Shown here: in pieces, positions 44,153-52,107 of the stretch
Numbering within the stretch: position 1 is the stretch's first letter
Layout: every line of letters starts with the position of its first letter
Origin: Streptomyces sp. 846.5
GTDB lineage: Bacteria; Actinomycetota; Actinomycetes; Streptomycetales; Streptomycetaceae
NCBI RefSeq assembly: GCF_004365705.1
Contig: NZ_SOBN01000002.1
Span: forward strand, 1,736,001 to 1,800,000
Direction: 5' to 3'
Length of the DNA stretch: 64,000 bases
Program-made: the position numbers and the translations under genes
The notes under the pieces: generated by a model
Told to the model about the DNA's origin: nothing
The model's database searches: none
Seen by the model: only the letters and a program-made list of their open reading frames with translations

Positions 44153-44566
44153 ATGAACACGGGAATGAACGAAGACGGCTTGCCGGAAGATGCGCTGGGC
44201 TGGTGCCTAGTGGCCAACGTTGCGCGTGAGACCGCCCGCGGCGAGGCCGGCCTGGACATCCAGCGCGGCACCCGGCACTTCGCTCCCGGAGCCCTGCTGT
44301 GGATCCCGCCCGGCCGATGGGATCCAGGCCACCGGCGAGTGCACGCCGTGGGACGCCACCGCGGCAACGCCCGCCGGTACGTGAACATGGTCGTGCGCGT
44401 CGACGACCTGGAGAACTTCAGGGTCAAGGGCATCTACAGCGACGCTCTGGTCCGCGGACTGAACGGCTACCACCACGACCCCGCCGCCCCTCGAACGCTG
44501 CAGAACCCCTGGACCCGCGAGCGAGCCCAGAGCTACGCCGACAGCTGGAACCTGAGGAGCCGCGCG
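44153..44566 (+). pseudogene. Truncated hypothetical gene interrupted by IS3
   Basis: About 138 codons are readable from ATG 44153: MNTGMNEDGLPEDALGWC, then NVARETARGEAGLDIQRG, RYVNMVVRVDDLENFRVKGI and SYADSWNLRSR, at which point the IS3 element begins. Codon use is that of a normal high-GC gene. No family was recognised. A matching 3' part was not found on the other side of the IS, so the rest was probably lost. The true start could be upstream (ATG 44138). Confidence 0.55.
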
Positions 44567-44596
44567 TTTTCTGGACAGGAGCCGTGCGTTCGGAAG

Positions 44597-45463
44597 TCAC
44601 GCTGCGAACTGCATGTCTTGATGCTCAAGATGTACTTCATACGGCGTCATATATCCGACAGCCGAGTGGAGTCGCTTGCGATTGTACCAGAATTCGATGT
44701 ACCTTGTGATGTCTCGCCGGGCTTCTTCTCGAGTTGCGTATGTCATGCGGCTAACGCGCTCGTTCTTTAGGGATCCGAAGAACGACTCCGCCATCGCGTT
44801 GTCGTAGCAAATTCCCGTGCGGCCAGCGGAGCGCCGTAGGCTGAGGTCGTCCAGAGTCTTTCCGTATTCAGCCGACATATAGTTGCTGCCGCGGTCGGAG
44901 TGGAATATTGCCTTCTGCGTCAGCTTGCGGTTACGCGCAGCATTCTTGATGGCCCGTGAGATCAGCGGCGTCTGGTAGTGGTCGTCCATCGCGTATCCGA
45001 TGACTTCCTTCGTGCAGCAGTCGATAACGGTCGCCAAATAAAGCCAGCCTTCGCCGGTGGGAACATAGGTGATGTCCCCGACCAGTTTCTCGCCGGGGCG
45101 TTCTGCAGTGAAGTCCCGTTGGACGAGGTCCGGCACGGGGAACGGCAGGCCGGCCTTGGTCAGGTTGAACCGCTTGGGCTTTGGCTGGCAGGGGACCAGG
45201 CCCAGGCCCCGCATTAGCTGGCGGACCAGCTCGGGTCCGGCCACTATGCCCCAGCGGCACAGGTGCGCATGGACGCGCCGGTAGCCGTACGTGGCATCGG
45301 AATCCTCGAATATCTTCGTGATGAGAACCTTAAGCTCTTCCCGACGACCCGCAGTAGCGGATTCCGGCCTGCCTAGCCAGTCGTAGTAGCCGGAGCGCGA
45401 GACGCCGATTCTGGTGCACATGAAGTCAACTGAGTAGGCGTACTCCGCTGTGTCGAGCCTCAT
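44597..45463 (-). CDS. IS3 transposase OrfB (DDE)
   Basis: 288 readable residues, integrase core type. TYGYRRVHAHL (HTH_21), then the first Asp in KLVGDITYVPTGEGWLYLATV, second in AIFHSDRGSNY and Glu in AESFFGSLKNERV, followed by YIEFWYNRKRLHSAVGY. The full product is normally made by -1 frameshifting from OrfA. The frame is -1 relative to OrfA, and the true reading of OrfB begins upstream of the first ATG, inside OrfA's end. Confidence 0.9.
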   Translation of the reverse strand: MRLDTAEYAYSVDFMCTRIGVSRSGYYDWLGRPESATAGRREELKVLITKIFEDSDATYGYRRVHAHLCRWGIVAGPELVRQLMRGLGLVPCQPKPKRFNLTKAGLPFPVPDLVQRDFTAERPGEKLVGDITYVPTGEGWLYLATVIDCCTKEVIGYAMDDHYQTPLISRAIKNAARNRKLTQKAIFHSDRGSNYMSAEYGKTLDDLSLRRSAGRTGICYDNAMAESFFGSLKNERVSRMTYATREEARRDITRYIEFWYNRKRLHSAVGYMTPYEVHLEHQDMQFAA

Positions 45464-45489
45464 CTGATCGATGAACTCGAACTGGTCAC

Positions 45490-45780
45490 TCAGCGGTGAT
45501 CCTTCGCGAAGTACGCCGCGGCTTTTTTCAGGAAGGTGTTTTCCATCTGAAGTTCCCGGTTTTGCCGCTCGAGCTCCTTGAGGCGTGCACGCTCATGGAG
45601 CGTCAGATCCGCTCCAGGCGACGGCTCAAATCCCTTCTGGTGTTTCTTCACCCAGCCACGAAGGGTCTCTGAATTGACACCGATCTCCCGGCCAACCTCG
45701 GTGACAGTCTTACTCGAGCTCAACGCGATCTGGACCGCTTCTTCGCGGAACTCCGGTGAGTACTTGCTGGGCGGTGCCAC
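45490..45780 (-). CDS. IS3 transposase OrfA
   Basis: 96 residues with the helix-turn-helix KYSPEFREEAVQIALSSS and EVGREIGVNSETLRGWVKKH, then a leucine-zipper-like LKELERQNRELQMENTFLKK. It binds the element's ends. The end contains CTGAAAAAAGCC (about 45519-45530), a run of A that could promote slippage into OrfB. Confidence 0.9.
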   Translation of the reverse strand: MAPPSKYSPEFREEAVQIALSSSKTVTEVGREIGVNSETLRGWVKKHQKGFEPSPGADLTLHERARLKELERQNRELQMENTFLKKAAAYFAKDHR

Positions 45781-45923
45781 GGGTACCTCGCTTCCTTTGA
45801 GTAGAGATCATATTGGACCTCTGTCCGGAAACCTCGGGGCCCCTCAGTGCTCCGTGTGGGGAATTACCTGACCGTCGACACACCGCCGCCACGAACCGAC
45901 CGACATCACAAGTTCAAGGTCAG

Positions 45924-45952
45924 TAGTGCTCTGACCACATAGGTTCACCGGC
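45924..45952 (+). repeat. Left terminal inverted repeat of the Imm53 element
   Basis: Starts TAGTGCTCTGACC and ends GGTTCACCGGC. It matches the reverse complement of the right copy at 28 of 29 positions (A instead of G at position 14). Confidence 0.92.
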
Positions 45953-45992
45953 ATGGGCCGTGTCTGGTGTTGGGGGCCGAGCCAGAGCTGTC

Positions 45993-46310
45993 CTATCGCT
46001 CGTTGGGGGTGTTCTCCACCGCCCACCTGCGGAATAGGGTGAGTGCCTCGGTGAGGTTGCCTGGACCACACGCGGTATGGAAGGCCATGTCGGCAGTCCA
46101 GGCCATGACCCAGTCGTCCTTGCTGCGCTTGAGGTCCTGTCGGGGGAACTCGTGTCCTTCGAGGTCGGTGTCTTCCAGGTCGATGCGCACGGACCAACCG
46201 GGGTTGTCGAGCGTGTCGATCTTGATCCCCCACTCGTGCTCCCAGTCCTCGTCGCACTGCGCGGAGTACCAACCCTGCAGCCAGTCAAAGACATGCTCGG
46301 ATTCGTTCAT
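45993..46310 (-). CDS. Imm53 family immunity protein
   Basis: 105 residues. Wording matches the Imm53 family: FDWLQGWYSAQCDEDWEHEW, GIKIDTLDNPGWSVRIDLED, SKDDWVMAWTADMAFHTACG and a C-terminal NLTEALTLFRRWAVE. Imm53 proteins neutralise toxins of polymorphic-toxin or contact-dependent systems by binding them in the cytoplasm. No toxin gene is near, so it is an orphan. It lies inside the IS630-type terminal repeats, 70 bp divergent from the transposase, and has no clear ribosome site. Family call is from memory of its sequence pattern. Confidence 0.8.
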   Translation of the reverse strand: MNESEHVFDWLQGWYSAQCDEDWEHEWGIKIDTLDNPGWSVRIDLEDTDLEGHEFPRQDLKRSKDDWVMAWTADMAFHTACGPGNLTEALTLFRRWAVENTPNER

Positions 46311-46380
46311 GGCACGAGATGCTAGGCCAGCCGCGAGTCCGGGACCGGACGCGGCTGGTCCAACTGCCCTGGGAGCTGCG

Positions 46381-47504
46381 ATGGCCGAGCCGGTGCGCGT
46401 GCGGAGACTGACCGATCAGGAGGGGCAACGGCTGCAGCAGATCGTGCGGCGCGGCACCACCAGCTCGGTGCGCTACCGGCGCGCGATGATGCTGCTGGCC
46501 TCGGCCGGCGGGAACCGGGTGCCGGTCATCGCCCAGCTCGTGCAGGCAGACGAGGACACCGTGCGCGATGTGATCCACCGCTTCAACCAGATCGGCCTGG
46601 CCGCCCTGGACCCTCGGTGGGCGGGAGGCCGTCCCCGCCTGCTCAGTCCTGACGACGAGGACTTCGTCGTCCAGACGGCCACCACCCGCCCGACCAAGCT
46701 CGGCCAGCCCTTCACCCGCTGGTCCATCCGCAAACTCGCCGCCTACCTGCGCAACGTCCACGGCCGCGTCATCCGCATCGGCCGTGAGGCCCTGCGCTGC
46801 CTGCTCGCCCGACGCGGCGTCACCTTCCAACGCACCAAGACGTGGAAGGAATCCACCGACCCCAGCGCGATGCCAAGCTGGACCGCATCGAACACGTCCT
46901 GGAACACCTACCCGACCGGGTGTTCGCCTTCGACGAGTTCGGCCCCCTGGGCATCCGCCCCACCGCAGGCTCCTGCTGGGCCGCCCAGAACAAGCCCGAC
47001 CGGGTCCCGGCGACCTACCACCGCACCCATGGCGTCACCTACTTCCACGGCTGCTACTCCATCGGCGACGACACACTGTGGGGCGTCAACCGCCGCCACA
47101 AGGGCTCCGCGCAGTCCCTGGCCGCACTGAGATCGATCCGCGCCGCCCGGCCCGACGGCGCCCCCATCTACGTGATCATGGACAACCTGTCCGCCCACAA
47201 AGGGGCGAAGATCCGAGCCTGGGCCAGGAAGAACCGGGTCGAACTGTGCTTCACCCCGACCAACGCCTCCTGGGCGAACCCGATCGAAGCACACTTCGGT
47301 GTGGTTGGGATGGTCCGAGTTGGCCAGGGTGAACTGCCGCAGGGGTCCGTCCAGACCCGCGAACTGCACCGCTACCTGCGCTGGCGCAACGCCAACGCAC
47401 GCCACCGCGACGTCCTAGCCGCCGAACGCAAGGAACGCGCCCGAGAAGGGCATCCGCTGGGGCGGACGCCCCCTCGCCGACGCAGCCTGACCCCAAGCCG
47501 GTGA
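46381..47504 (+). pseudogene. IS630-family transposase of the Imm53 element, two frames
   Basis: ATG 46381 with GGGAG upstream. Frame one has the HTH half: TDQEGQRLQQIVRRGTTSS, RVPVIAQLVQADEDTVRDVI and RWAGGRPRLLSPDDEDFV, up to TWKESTDP. Frame two continues QRDAKLDRIEHVL, VFAFDEFGPLGI (first Asp), IYVIMDNLSAHKGAKI (second Asp) and CFTPTNASWANPIEAHF (Glu). They join by a -1 shift at CGACCCCAG (about 46859), giving about 374 residues; the length is one short of a multiple of three. This could be programmed frameshifting or a missing C. Confidence 0.82.
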
Positions 47505-47525
47505 ACCTATGCGGTCAGAGCACTA
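47497..47525 (-). repeat. Right terminal inverted repeat of the Imm53 element
   Basis: Begins GCCGGTGAACC and ends GGTCAGAGCACTA; it overlaps the last codons of the transposase. Confidence 0.92.
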
Positions 47526-47637
47526 GGCCAGCCTATTCGTCAGCGGCGGCACCGAAGGGGGCCCGACCCGAACGAAGTACCTACGCGTCGGTAACAACCT
47601 CTGTACAGGCGATCTCTCTCGCTCTACGCTCCCCTGC

Positions 47638-48519
47638 ATGCCGAACCTGCCCGATGCCGTGCTCTGGTCCGTGCCCGCTTTCGTCCTGTTGACCGTCGTC
47701 GAGATGGTGTCGTTCCTGGTCCATCCGGACGAGGACGAGGAGGGGTATGCCGGGAGGGACACCGCCACCAGCCTGACGATGGGGTTGGGGAGTCTGGTGA
47801 CCAACCTCGGGTGGAAGATCCCGGCGTTCGCGCTCTACAACCTGGTGTACGCGCTGACGCCGCTGCGGGTGCCGGTGTTGTGGTGGACCACGGTGCCGTT
47901 GATGCTGGTGGGGCAGGACCTCTGCTACTACTGGTCGCACCGGAGCACGCATCGGGTGCGGCTGCTGTGGGCGCAGCATGTGGTGCACCACTCCAGCAGG
48001 CACTACAACCTGTCGACGGCGCTGCGGCAGCCGTGGACCGATCTGACCTTCGGGGTCTTCTATCTGCCGCTGGTGCTGCTCGGGGTCTCCCCCGCCGCCG
48101 TGGCGTTCTGCTCATCCGTCAATCTGGTGTACCAGTTCTGGATCCACACCGAGCGGATCGACAAGCTGCCCCGGCCGCTGGAGTTCGTGCTCAACACCCC
48201 CTCGCACCACCGGGTGCACCATGCCTCGCAGGGCGGCTACCTGGACCGCAACTTCGGCGGGATCCTGATCGTCTGGGACCGGCTGTTCGGCAGCTTCACG
48301 GCCGAGGGCGACCGGCCCGTGTACGGGCTGACCAAGAACATCACCACCTTCAACCCGCTCCGGGTGGCCACCCACGAGTACGCCGCGATCGGCCGCGACC
48401 TGGCTGCCGCGCGCAACTGGCGCGAGCGCGCCGGGTACGTGTTCCGGGGGCCGGGGTGGCAGCCGGCGGACCTGACGGAGCGGCAGGCATCCACGCGGGA
48501 AACCAAGGTCGCCGCGTGA
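47638..48519 (+). CDS. Sterol desaturase family (fatty acid hydroxylase) protein
   Basis: 293 residues with four or five membrane segments. The di-iron His boxes are complete: HRSTH (about 103), HVVHHSSRHYN (about 117) and HHRVHHA (about 193), plus a late HEY. Such membrane di-iron enzymes hydroxylate or desaturate fatty acids or sterol-like lipids using O2. The gene is followed, with a 4-nt overlap, by a lysoplasmalogenase. This pairing with an ether-lipid (alkenylglycerol) enzyme resembles alkylglycerol monooxygenase plus TMEM86 in animals, suggesting ether-lipid cleavage. Confidence 0.88.
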   Translation: MPNLPDAVLWSVPAFVLLTVVEMVSFLVHPDEDEEGYAGRDTATSLTMGLGSLVTNLGWKIPAFALYNLVYALTPLRVPVLWWTTVPLMLVGQDLCYYWSHRSTHRVRLLWAQHVVHHSSRHYNLSTALRQPWTDLTFGVFYLPLVLLGVSPAAVAFCSSVNLVYQFWIHTERIDKLPRPLEFVLNTPSHHRVHHASQGGYLDRNFGGILIVWDRLFGSFTAEGDRPVYGLTKNITTFNPLRVATHEYAAIGRDLAAARNWRERAGYVFRGPGWQPADLTERQASTRETKVAA

Positions 48520-49187
48520 GGCTGCGGGCGTACGCGGCGCTGTCCGTCACGCATCTGGCGTTCATCCTGCTCGGCTGGGGCCTCGCCCGGGACGTCAGCA
48601 AGCCGCTGTTGATGCTGGTGCTGGCCGCTGCCGTGGGCACGGCGGCGCCCCGGCTGCTGCTGGGCGCGCTGATCGCGTCCTGCGCCGGGGACACCTTCCT
48701 GATCTTCGGCGGGACCTGGTTCCTGCTCGGCATGGGCGGATTCGCCGTGGCCCATGCCTGCTATGTCACCCATTTCGTCCGCAGTGGCGCCCTGCGCGAC
48801 CGCCGTCGGGTGCTGCGGACGGCGGCGCCGTACGCCGTGGCCTGGGCCGCGCTGATCACGCTGCTGTGGCCGGACCTGGACGCAGGGCTGCGTATCCCGC
48901 TGGCCTGCTACAGCCTCCTCCTCACCGGCACCGCCGTGACCTCCGCCTGCGCCGGGCTCCGCGCCGGCCTCGGCGGTGGCCTGTTCCTGCTGTCGGACTC
49001 GCTCATCGCGAGCGGCCTGGCCCACTGGCCGCAGCTGCCGGTCGCGGACTTCTGGGTGATGGCCACCTACCTTGCGGGCCAGTACCTGCTCGCCACCGGC
49101 ATCGTCGCCCGCTACAACGCCAGGTCGACGACGACCGGGGCGTGGTCGGACGTCCCCTTGCCCTTGCGGGCCTCGCGGTCGACGTAG
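48516..49187 (+). CDS. YhhN/TMEM86-type lysoplasmalogenase
   Basis: 223 residues with about eight membrane segments. The family core is visible as ALIASCAGDTFLIFGGTWFLLGMGGFAVAHACYV (cf. GD..L and aH.xY), PYAVAWAALITLLWP and LFLLSDSLIASG, with acidic residues in the bundle. The enzyme hydrolyses the vinyl-ether bond of lysoplasmalogens. GTG start overlapping the sterol-desaturase stop (GTGA). Its 3' end overlaps the exonuclease III gene on the other strand by 76 nt; the last about 25 residues may be unimportant. Confidence 0.82.
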   Translation: MRLRAYAALSVTHLAFILLGWGLARDVSKPLLMLVLAAAVGTAAPRLLLGALIASCAGDTFLIFGGTWFLLGMGGFAVAHACYVTHFVRSGALRDRRRVLRTAAPYAVAWAALITLLWPDLDAGLRIPLACYSLLLTGTAVTSACAGLRAGLGGGLFLLSDSLIASGLAHWPQLPVADFWVMATYLAGQYLLATGIVARYNARSTTTGAWSDVPLPLRASRST

Positions 49188-49942
49188 GAGTCGGTGACCG
49201 CCTCCACGAAGGGCTTGTTGGCGTAGGTGAAGTCGATGCGCATGCCGTAGTTCTTGGGGAAGGCCAGCCCCCGGTAGTCCCAGAAGGTGTACGGGTGGTC
49301 GTACTTGAGGGCGCGCGGGAAGACGTCCGCGAGGCCGACGTCGCGGAGGTCGGCGAGGGCCTGCCGCTCCGGCGCGGTGACATGGGTCTGGCCCTCGAAC
49401 TTGGAGACGTCCCAGACGTCGTCGTCCGTGGGCGCCACGTTGAAGTCACCCAGGACCGCGAACGGACGCACACCAGCCGTGTCCTCGCGGACCGCCTCCC
49501 GCAGCGCGGCCAGCCACTCCAGCTTGTAGGCGTAGTGGGCGTGGCCCACTTCGCGGCCGTTGGGCACGTACACCGACCAGACCCGGACCGGGCCGCAGGT
49601 CGCGGCGATGGCCCGGGGCTCCTGTTCGGGCTCGGGCTCGATCAGCGAGGGTTCGGCGTCGGCGGCCGGCTCGGCCAGGTAGCCGGGCTGGCCGGGGAGA
49701 CCCCGCACCACGTCCTCGATGCCCACCTTGGAGAGGATCGCCACGCCGTTCCAGCGGCCGGTGCCGTGCGCCGCGGCCTCGTAGCCGAGCTCGCGCACCG
49801 CCTCGTAGGGGAAGGCGTCGGTGGCGCACTTCAGCTCCTGCAGGCAGAGCACGTCGGGCGCGGCCGAGCCCAGCCATTCGAGCAGCTTGGGCAGCCGGGC
49901 GTTGACCGAGTTGATGTTCCAGGTGGCGACGCGGACGGTCAT
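49112..49942 (-). CDS. xthA: Exodeoxyribonuclease III (AP endonuclease family)
   Basis: 276 residues. Endonuclease/exonuclease/phosphatase fold: VRVATWNINSVNARL, DVLCLQELKC (metal Glu), VWSVYVPNGREVG, FAVLGDFNVAPTDDD (Asp/Asn), HPYTFWDYRG, RIDFTYAN (Asp) and the C-terminal SDHAPVVVDL (Asp-His). It repairs abasic sites and 3' blocks. It contains a loop with YLAEPAADAEPSLIEPEPEQEP (acidic insertion, about 89-110) that is larger than in E. coli. ATG 49942. Confidence 0.92.
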   Translation of the reverse strand: MTVRVATWNINSVNARLPKLLEWLGSAAPDVLCLQELKCATDAFPYEAVRELGYEAAAHGTGRWNGVAILSKVGIEDVVRGLPGQPGYLAEPAADAEPSLIEPEPEQEPRAIAATCGPVRVWSVYVPNGREVGHAHYAYKLEWLAALREAVREDTAGVRPFAVLGDFNVAPTDDDVWDVSKFEGQTHVTAPERQALADLRDVGLADVFPRALKYDHPYTFWDYRGLAFPKNYGMRIDFTYANKPFVEAVTDSYVDREARKGKGTSDHAPVVVDLAL

Positions 49943-50062
49943 CGAGAGCTCTCTGCTTCCTTGCGGTGGAGCGGCGGGCGGTGGGCAGCGGCACAGCGGG
50001 CGGTGGGCCGTTAACAACCTACCGCCCGCCACTGACAGCGGCCCGCTACCGGGCCCGGCCCG

Positions 50063-51904
50063 TCACTGCGGGCCGACCGGCCAGACCACGGCGGCCGCGC
50101 CTCCACCCCGGCGCACCGGTTCGGCAGCCGCCTGGAGCCGTCCGTCCGGGAGCGCCTGGATGCCCGTCGCCGCGCCGATCTCCGGGTTCGGCGCGAACAC
50201 CTCACCGATCGCGGTCAGCGCCGCCGCGTCCGGGGAGGCCAGGAAGGCCGGCTCGGCGTCGGAGGTCGCCCCGTTGCGCTGGCTGGCCCGGGGTGCGGCG
50301 ATGGCCTGCTCCAGGGTCAGCCCCCGGTCGACGTGCCCCAGCAGGGTCTGCAGCACCGTGGTGATGATGGTGGAGCCGCCGGGCGAGCCCAGCGCGAAGT
50401 CGAAGCGCCCGTTCTTCAGGACGATCGTCGGCGACATGGACGAGCGCGGACGCTTGCCCGCCGCCGGCAGGTTGGGGTCGGGCACCCCCGCGACCGGGGC
50501 GGTGAAGTCGAAGTCGGTGAGCTCGTTGTTGAGCAGGAAGCCGCGCCCCGGCACGACCATGGCGCTGCCGCCGGTCTGCTCGATCGTCAGGGTGTAGGAG
50601 ACCACGTTGCCCCAGCGGTCGGCGACCGTCAGATGGGTGGTGTTGGTGCCCTCGTAGGTGGTGGGCGCCGGGGTCCCCGCGGAGGAGCAGCCGGTCGACG
50701 GGTGCAGCGGATCGGCGGGGGCCAGCGGGCTGGTGAGACTGGAGTCCGGCTTGATCAGGCAGGCGCGCGAGTCGGCGAAGCGCTGCGAGAGCAGGGCCTG
50801 CGTCGGTACGTCGACCTGGCTGGGGTCGCCCACCCAGCGGTTGCGGTCGGCGAAGGCGATCCGGGTGGCCTCCAGGTAGTCGTGCAGGTACTGGGTGGAC
50901 GAGGCGTCCTTGAGGTCGAAGTTCTGCAGGATGTTCAGCGCCTCGCCGACCGTCGTGCCCCCGCTGGAGGACGGTGCGATGGAGTAGACGTCCAGGCCCC
51001 GGTAGTCGACCTCGGTCGGCGCCTGCTGCTTGACCCGGTACGCCGCCAGGTCCGCGGTCGACAGCTTCCCGGGCCGGGCGTTCCAGCCCGAGGCCGGGTC
51101 CACCTGCGGGTTCTGCACCAGGGAGGTGATGTCCTGGCCGATGTCGCCCTGGTAGAGCGCGGCGGTGCCCTTGGCCTCCAGTTCGCGGTAGGTGGCGGCC
51201 AGGTCCGGGTTGCGGAACACGCTGCCCACGGCCGGGGGTGTGCCGCCGGGCAGGAACAGCGCGCGGGTGGCCGGGAAGTAGGCGAAGCGGGTGGCGTTGG
51301 CGGCGGTCTGCTGGGCGAAGGTGGCGTCGACGACGAAGCCGCCGTCGGCGAGCTTCTCGGCCGGTTTCAGCGAGTCGGCGAAGGAGCGGGTGCCCCACAG
51401 CCGCAGCGCCTGGGCCCAGGTCTGCGCCGTGCCGGGGGTTCCGACGGACAGCCCGCTGCTGACCGCGTTGGCGAAGGCCAGTGGCTTGCCGTCGGCGCCG
51501 ATGAAGAGGTTCTGATCGGCGGTCAGCGGGGCGGTCTCCCGGCCGTCGAGGGTGCTGACCTCGTGGGTGCGGGCGTTGTAGTAGACGAAGTACCCGCCGC
51601 CGCCGATTCCCGAGGAGTACGGCTCGGTGACGCCCAGCGCGGCGGCGGTCGCGACGGCCGCGTCCACGGCGTTGCCGCCCTTGCGGAGCACGGCGATCCC
51701 GATGTCGGTGGCCTCCGCCGAGACGCTGGAGACCGCGCCGCCGTAGCCGGTCGCCTCCGCCTGCTTGGGCGCGGGAGTCGCGGCGGGGGCAGCAAGCGCA
51801 GCGGCCGCGCCGCCGCCGGCCAGGGCCGACGGGGCCGCGCCGGTCGTGGCGACCAGCGCGACGGTGAGGAGCAGCGGTGATGCGAGACGTAACGGTGAAC
51901 TCAT
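50063..51904 (-). CDS. ggt: Gamma-glutamyltransferase
   Basis: 613 residues with a signal peptide (about 1-30, LRLASPLLLTVALVATTGAA). The proenzyme features are present: SSVSAEATDIGIAVLRKGGNAVDAAVA, SGIGGGGYFVYYN, DGRETAP and the autocatalytic Thr in GTNTTHLTVADRWGNVVS (about 404), then GGSTIITTVLQTLLGHVDRG. The enzyme transfers the gamma-glutamyl group of glutathione or mycothiol-like conjugates, or hydrolyses it, outside the cell. A loop with Cys residues (ACLIKP, GCSSAG) just before the Thr is common in actinobacteria. ATG 51904 has GGAGG upstream. Confidence 0.93.
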   Translation of the reverse strand: MSSPLRLASPLLLTVALVATTGAAPSALAGGGAAAALAAPAATPAPKQAEATGYGGAVSSVSAEATDIGIAVLRKGGNAVDAAVATAAALGVTEPYSSGIGGGGYFVYYNARTHEVSTLDGRETAPLTADQNLFIGADGKPLAFANAVSSGLSVGTPGTAQTWAQALRLWGTRSFADSLKPAEKLADGGFVVDATFAQQTAANATRFAYFPATRALFLPGGTPPAVGSVFRNPDLAATYRELEAKGTAALYQGDIGQDITSLVQNPQVDPASGWNARPGKLSTADLAAYRVKQQAPTEVDYRGLDVYSIAPSSSGGTTVGEALNILQNFDLKDASSTQYLHDYLEATRIAFADRNRWVGDPSQVDVPTQALLSQRFADSRACLIKPDSSLTSPLAPADPLHPSTGCSSAGTPAPTTYEGTNTTHLTVADRWGNVVSYTLTIEQTGGSAMVVPGRGFLLNNELTDFDFTAPVAGVPDPNLPAAGKRPRSSMSPTIVLKNGRFDFALGSPGGSTIITTVLQTLLGHVDRGLTLEQAIAAPRASQRNGATSDAEPAFLASPDAAALTAIGEVFAPNPEIGAATGIQALPDGRLQAAAEPVRRGGGAAAVVWPVGPQ

Positions 51905-52107
51905 CCGTACCTCCGGTACCGGCGTGATTTCGTATTCATGACGATGTACAGACCATTGCTTCACGCCGGACGGCGATCGCACAAGGACACCGGAGGGTGA
52001 CAGTGTCGGGGCGGTGCGGGCGGGAGCCGGGGCGTCGGTCATGATGGTGGGCGACAACTCGGACAAGCGGAGCCGGGACAGGCGCAGCACTGAGGCGGGC
52101 GAGGGCG

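Larger units (their letters stand above)
44567..45832 (-). mobile_element. IS3-family insertion sequence
   Basis: About 1.27 kb, the normal IS3 size. The ends are imperfect inverted repeats: TTTTCTGGACAGGAGCC at the left (44567 on) and, as reverse complement, TTTCCGGACAGAGGTCC at the right (to about 45832). It carries overlapping orfA and orfB on the minus strand. Base composition is clearly lower in GC than the surroundings (many A/T third positions), a sign of recent arrival. No clear target duplication was found. Confidence 0.8.
45924..47525 (+). mobile_element. IS630-type element carrying an Imm53 immunity gene
   Basis: A 1.6-kb unit bounded by 29-bp terminal inverted repeats (45924-45952 and 47497-47525) with one mismatch, each beginning with TA, the IS630 target. 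It contains a DDE transposase (plus strand) and, between the left end and it, an Imm53 gene on the minus strand. A typical IS630 is 1.1-1.2 kb, so the extra 0.4 kb is the immunity gene. It appears to be a compact transposon with a passenger gene. Confidence 0.85.

Noticed and set aside
45844..45923. Short coding remnant between the IS3 right end and the Imm53 element
   Set aside because: About 20 codons are readable but with no recognisable family or ribosome site.
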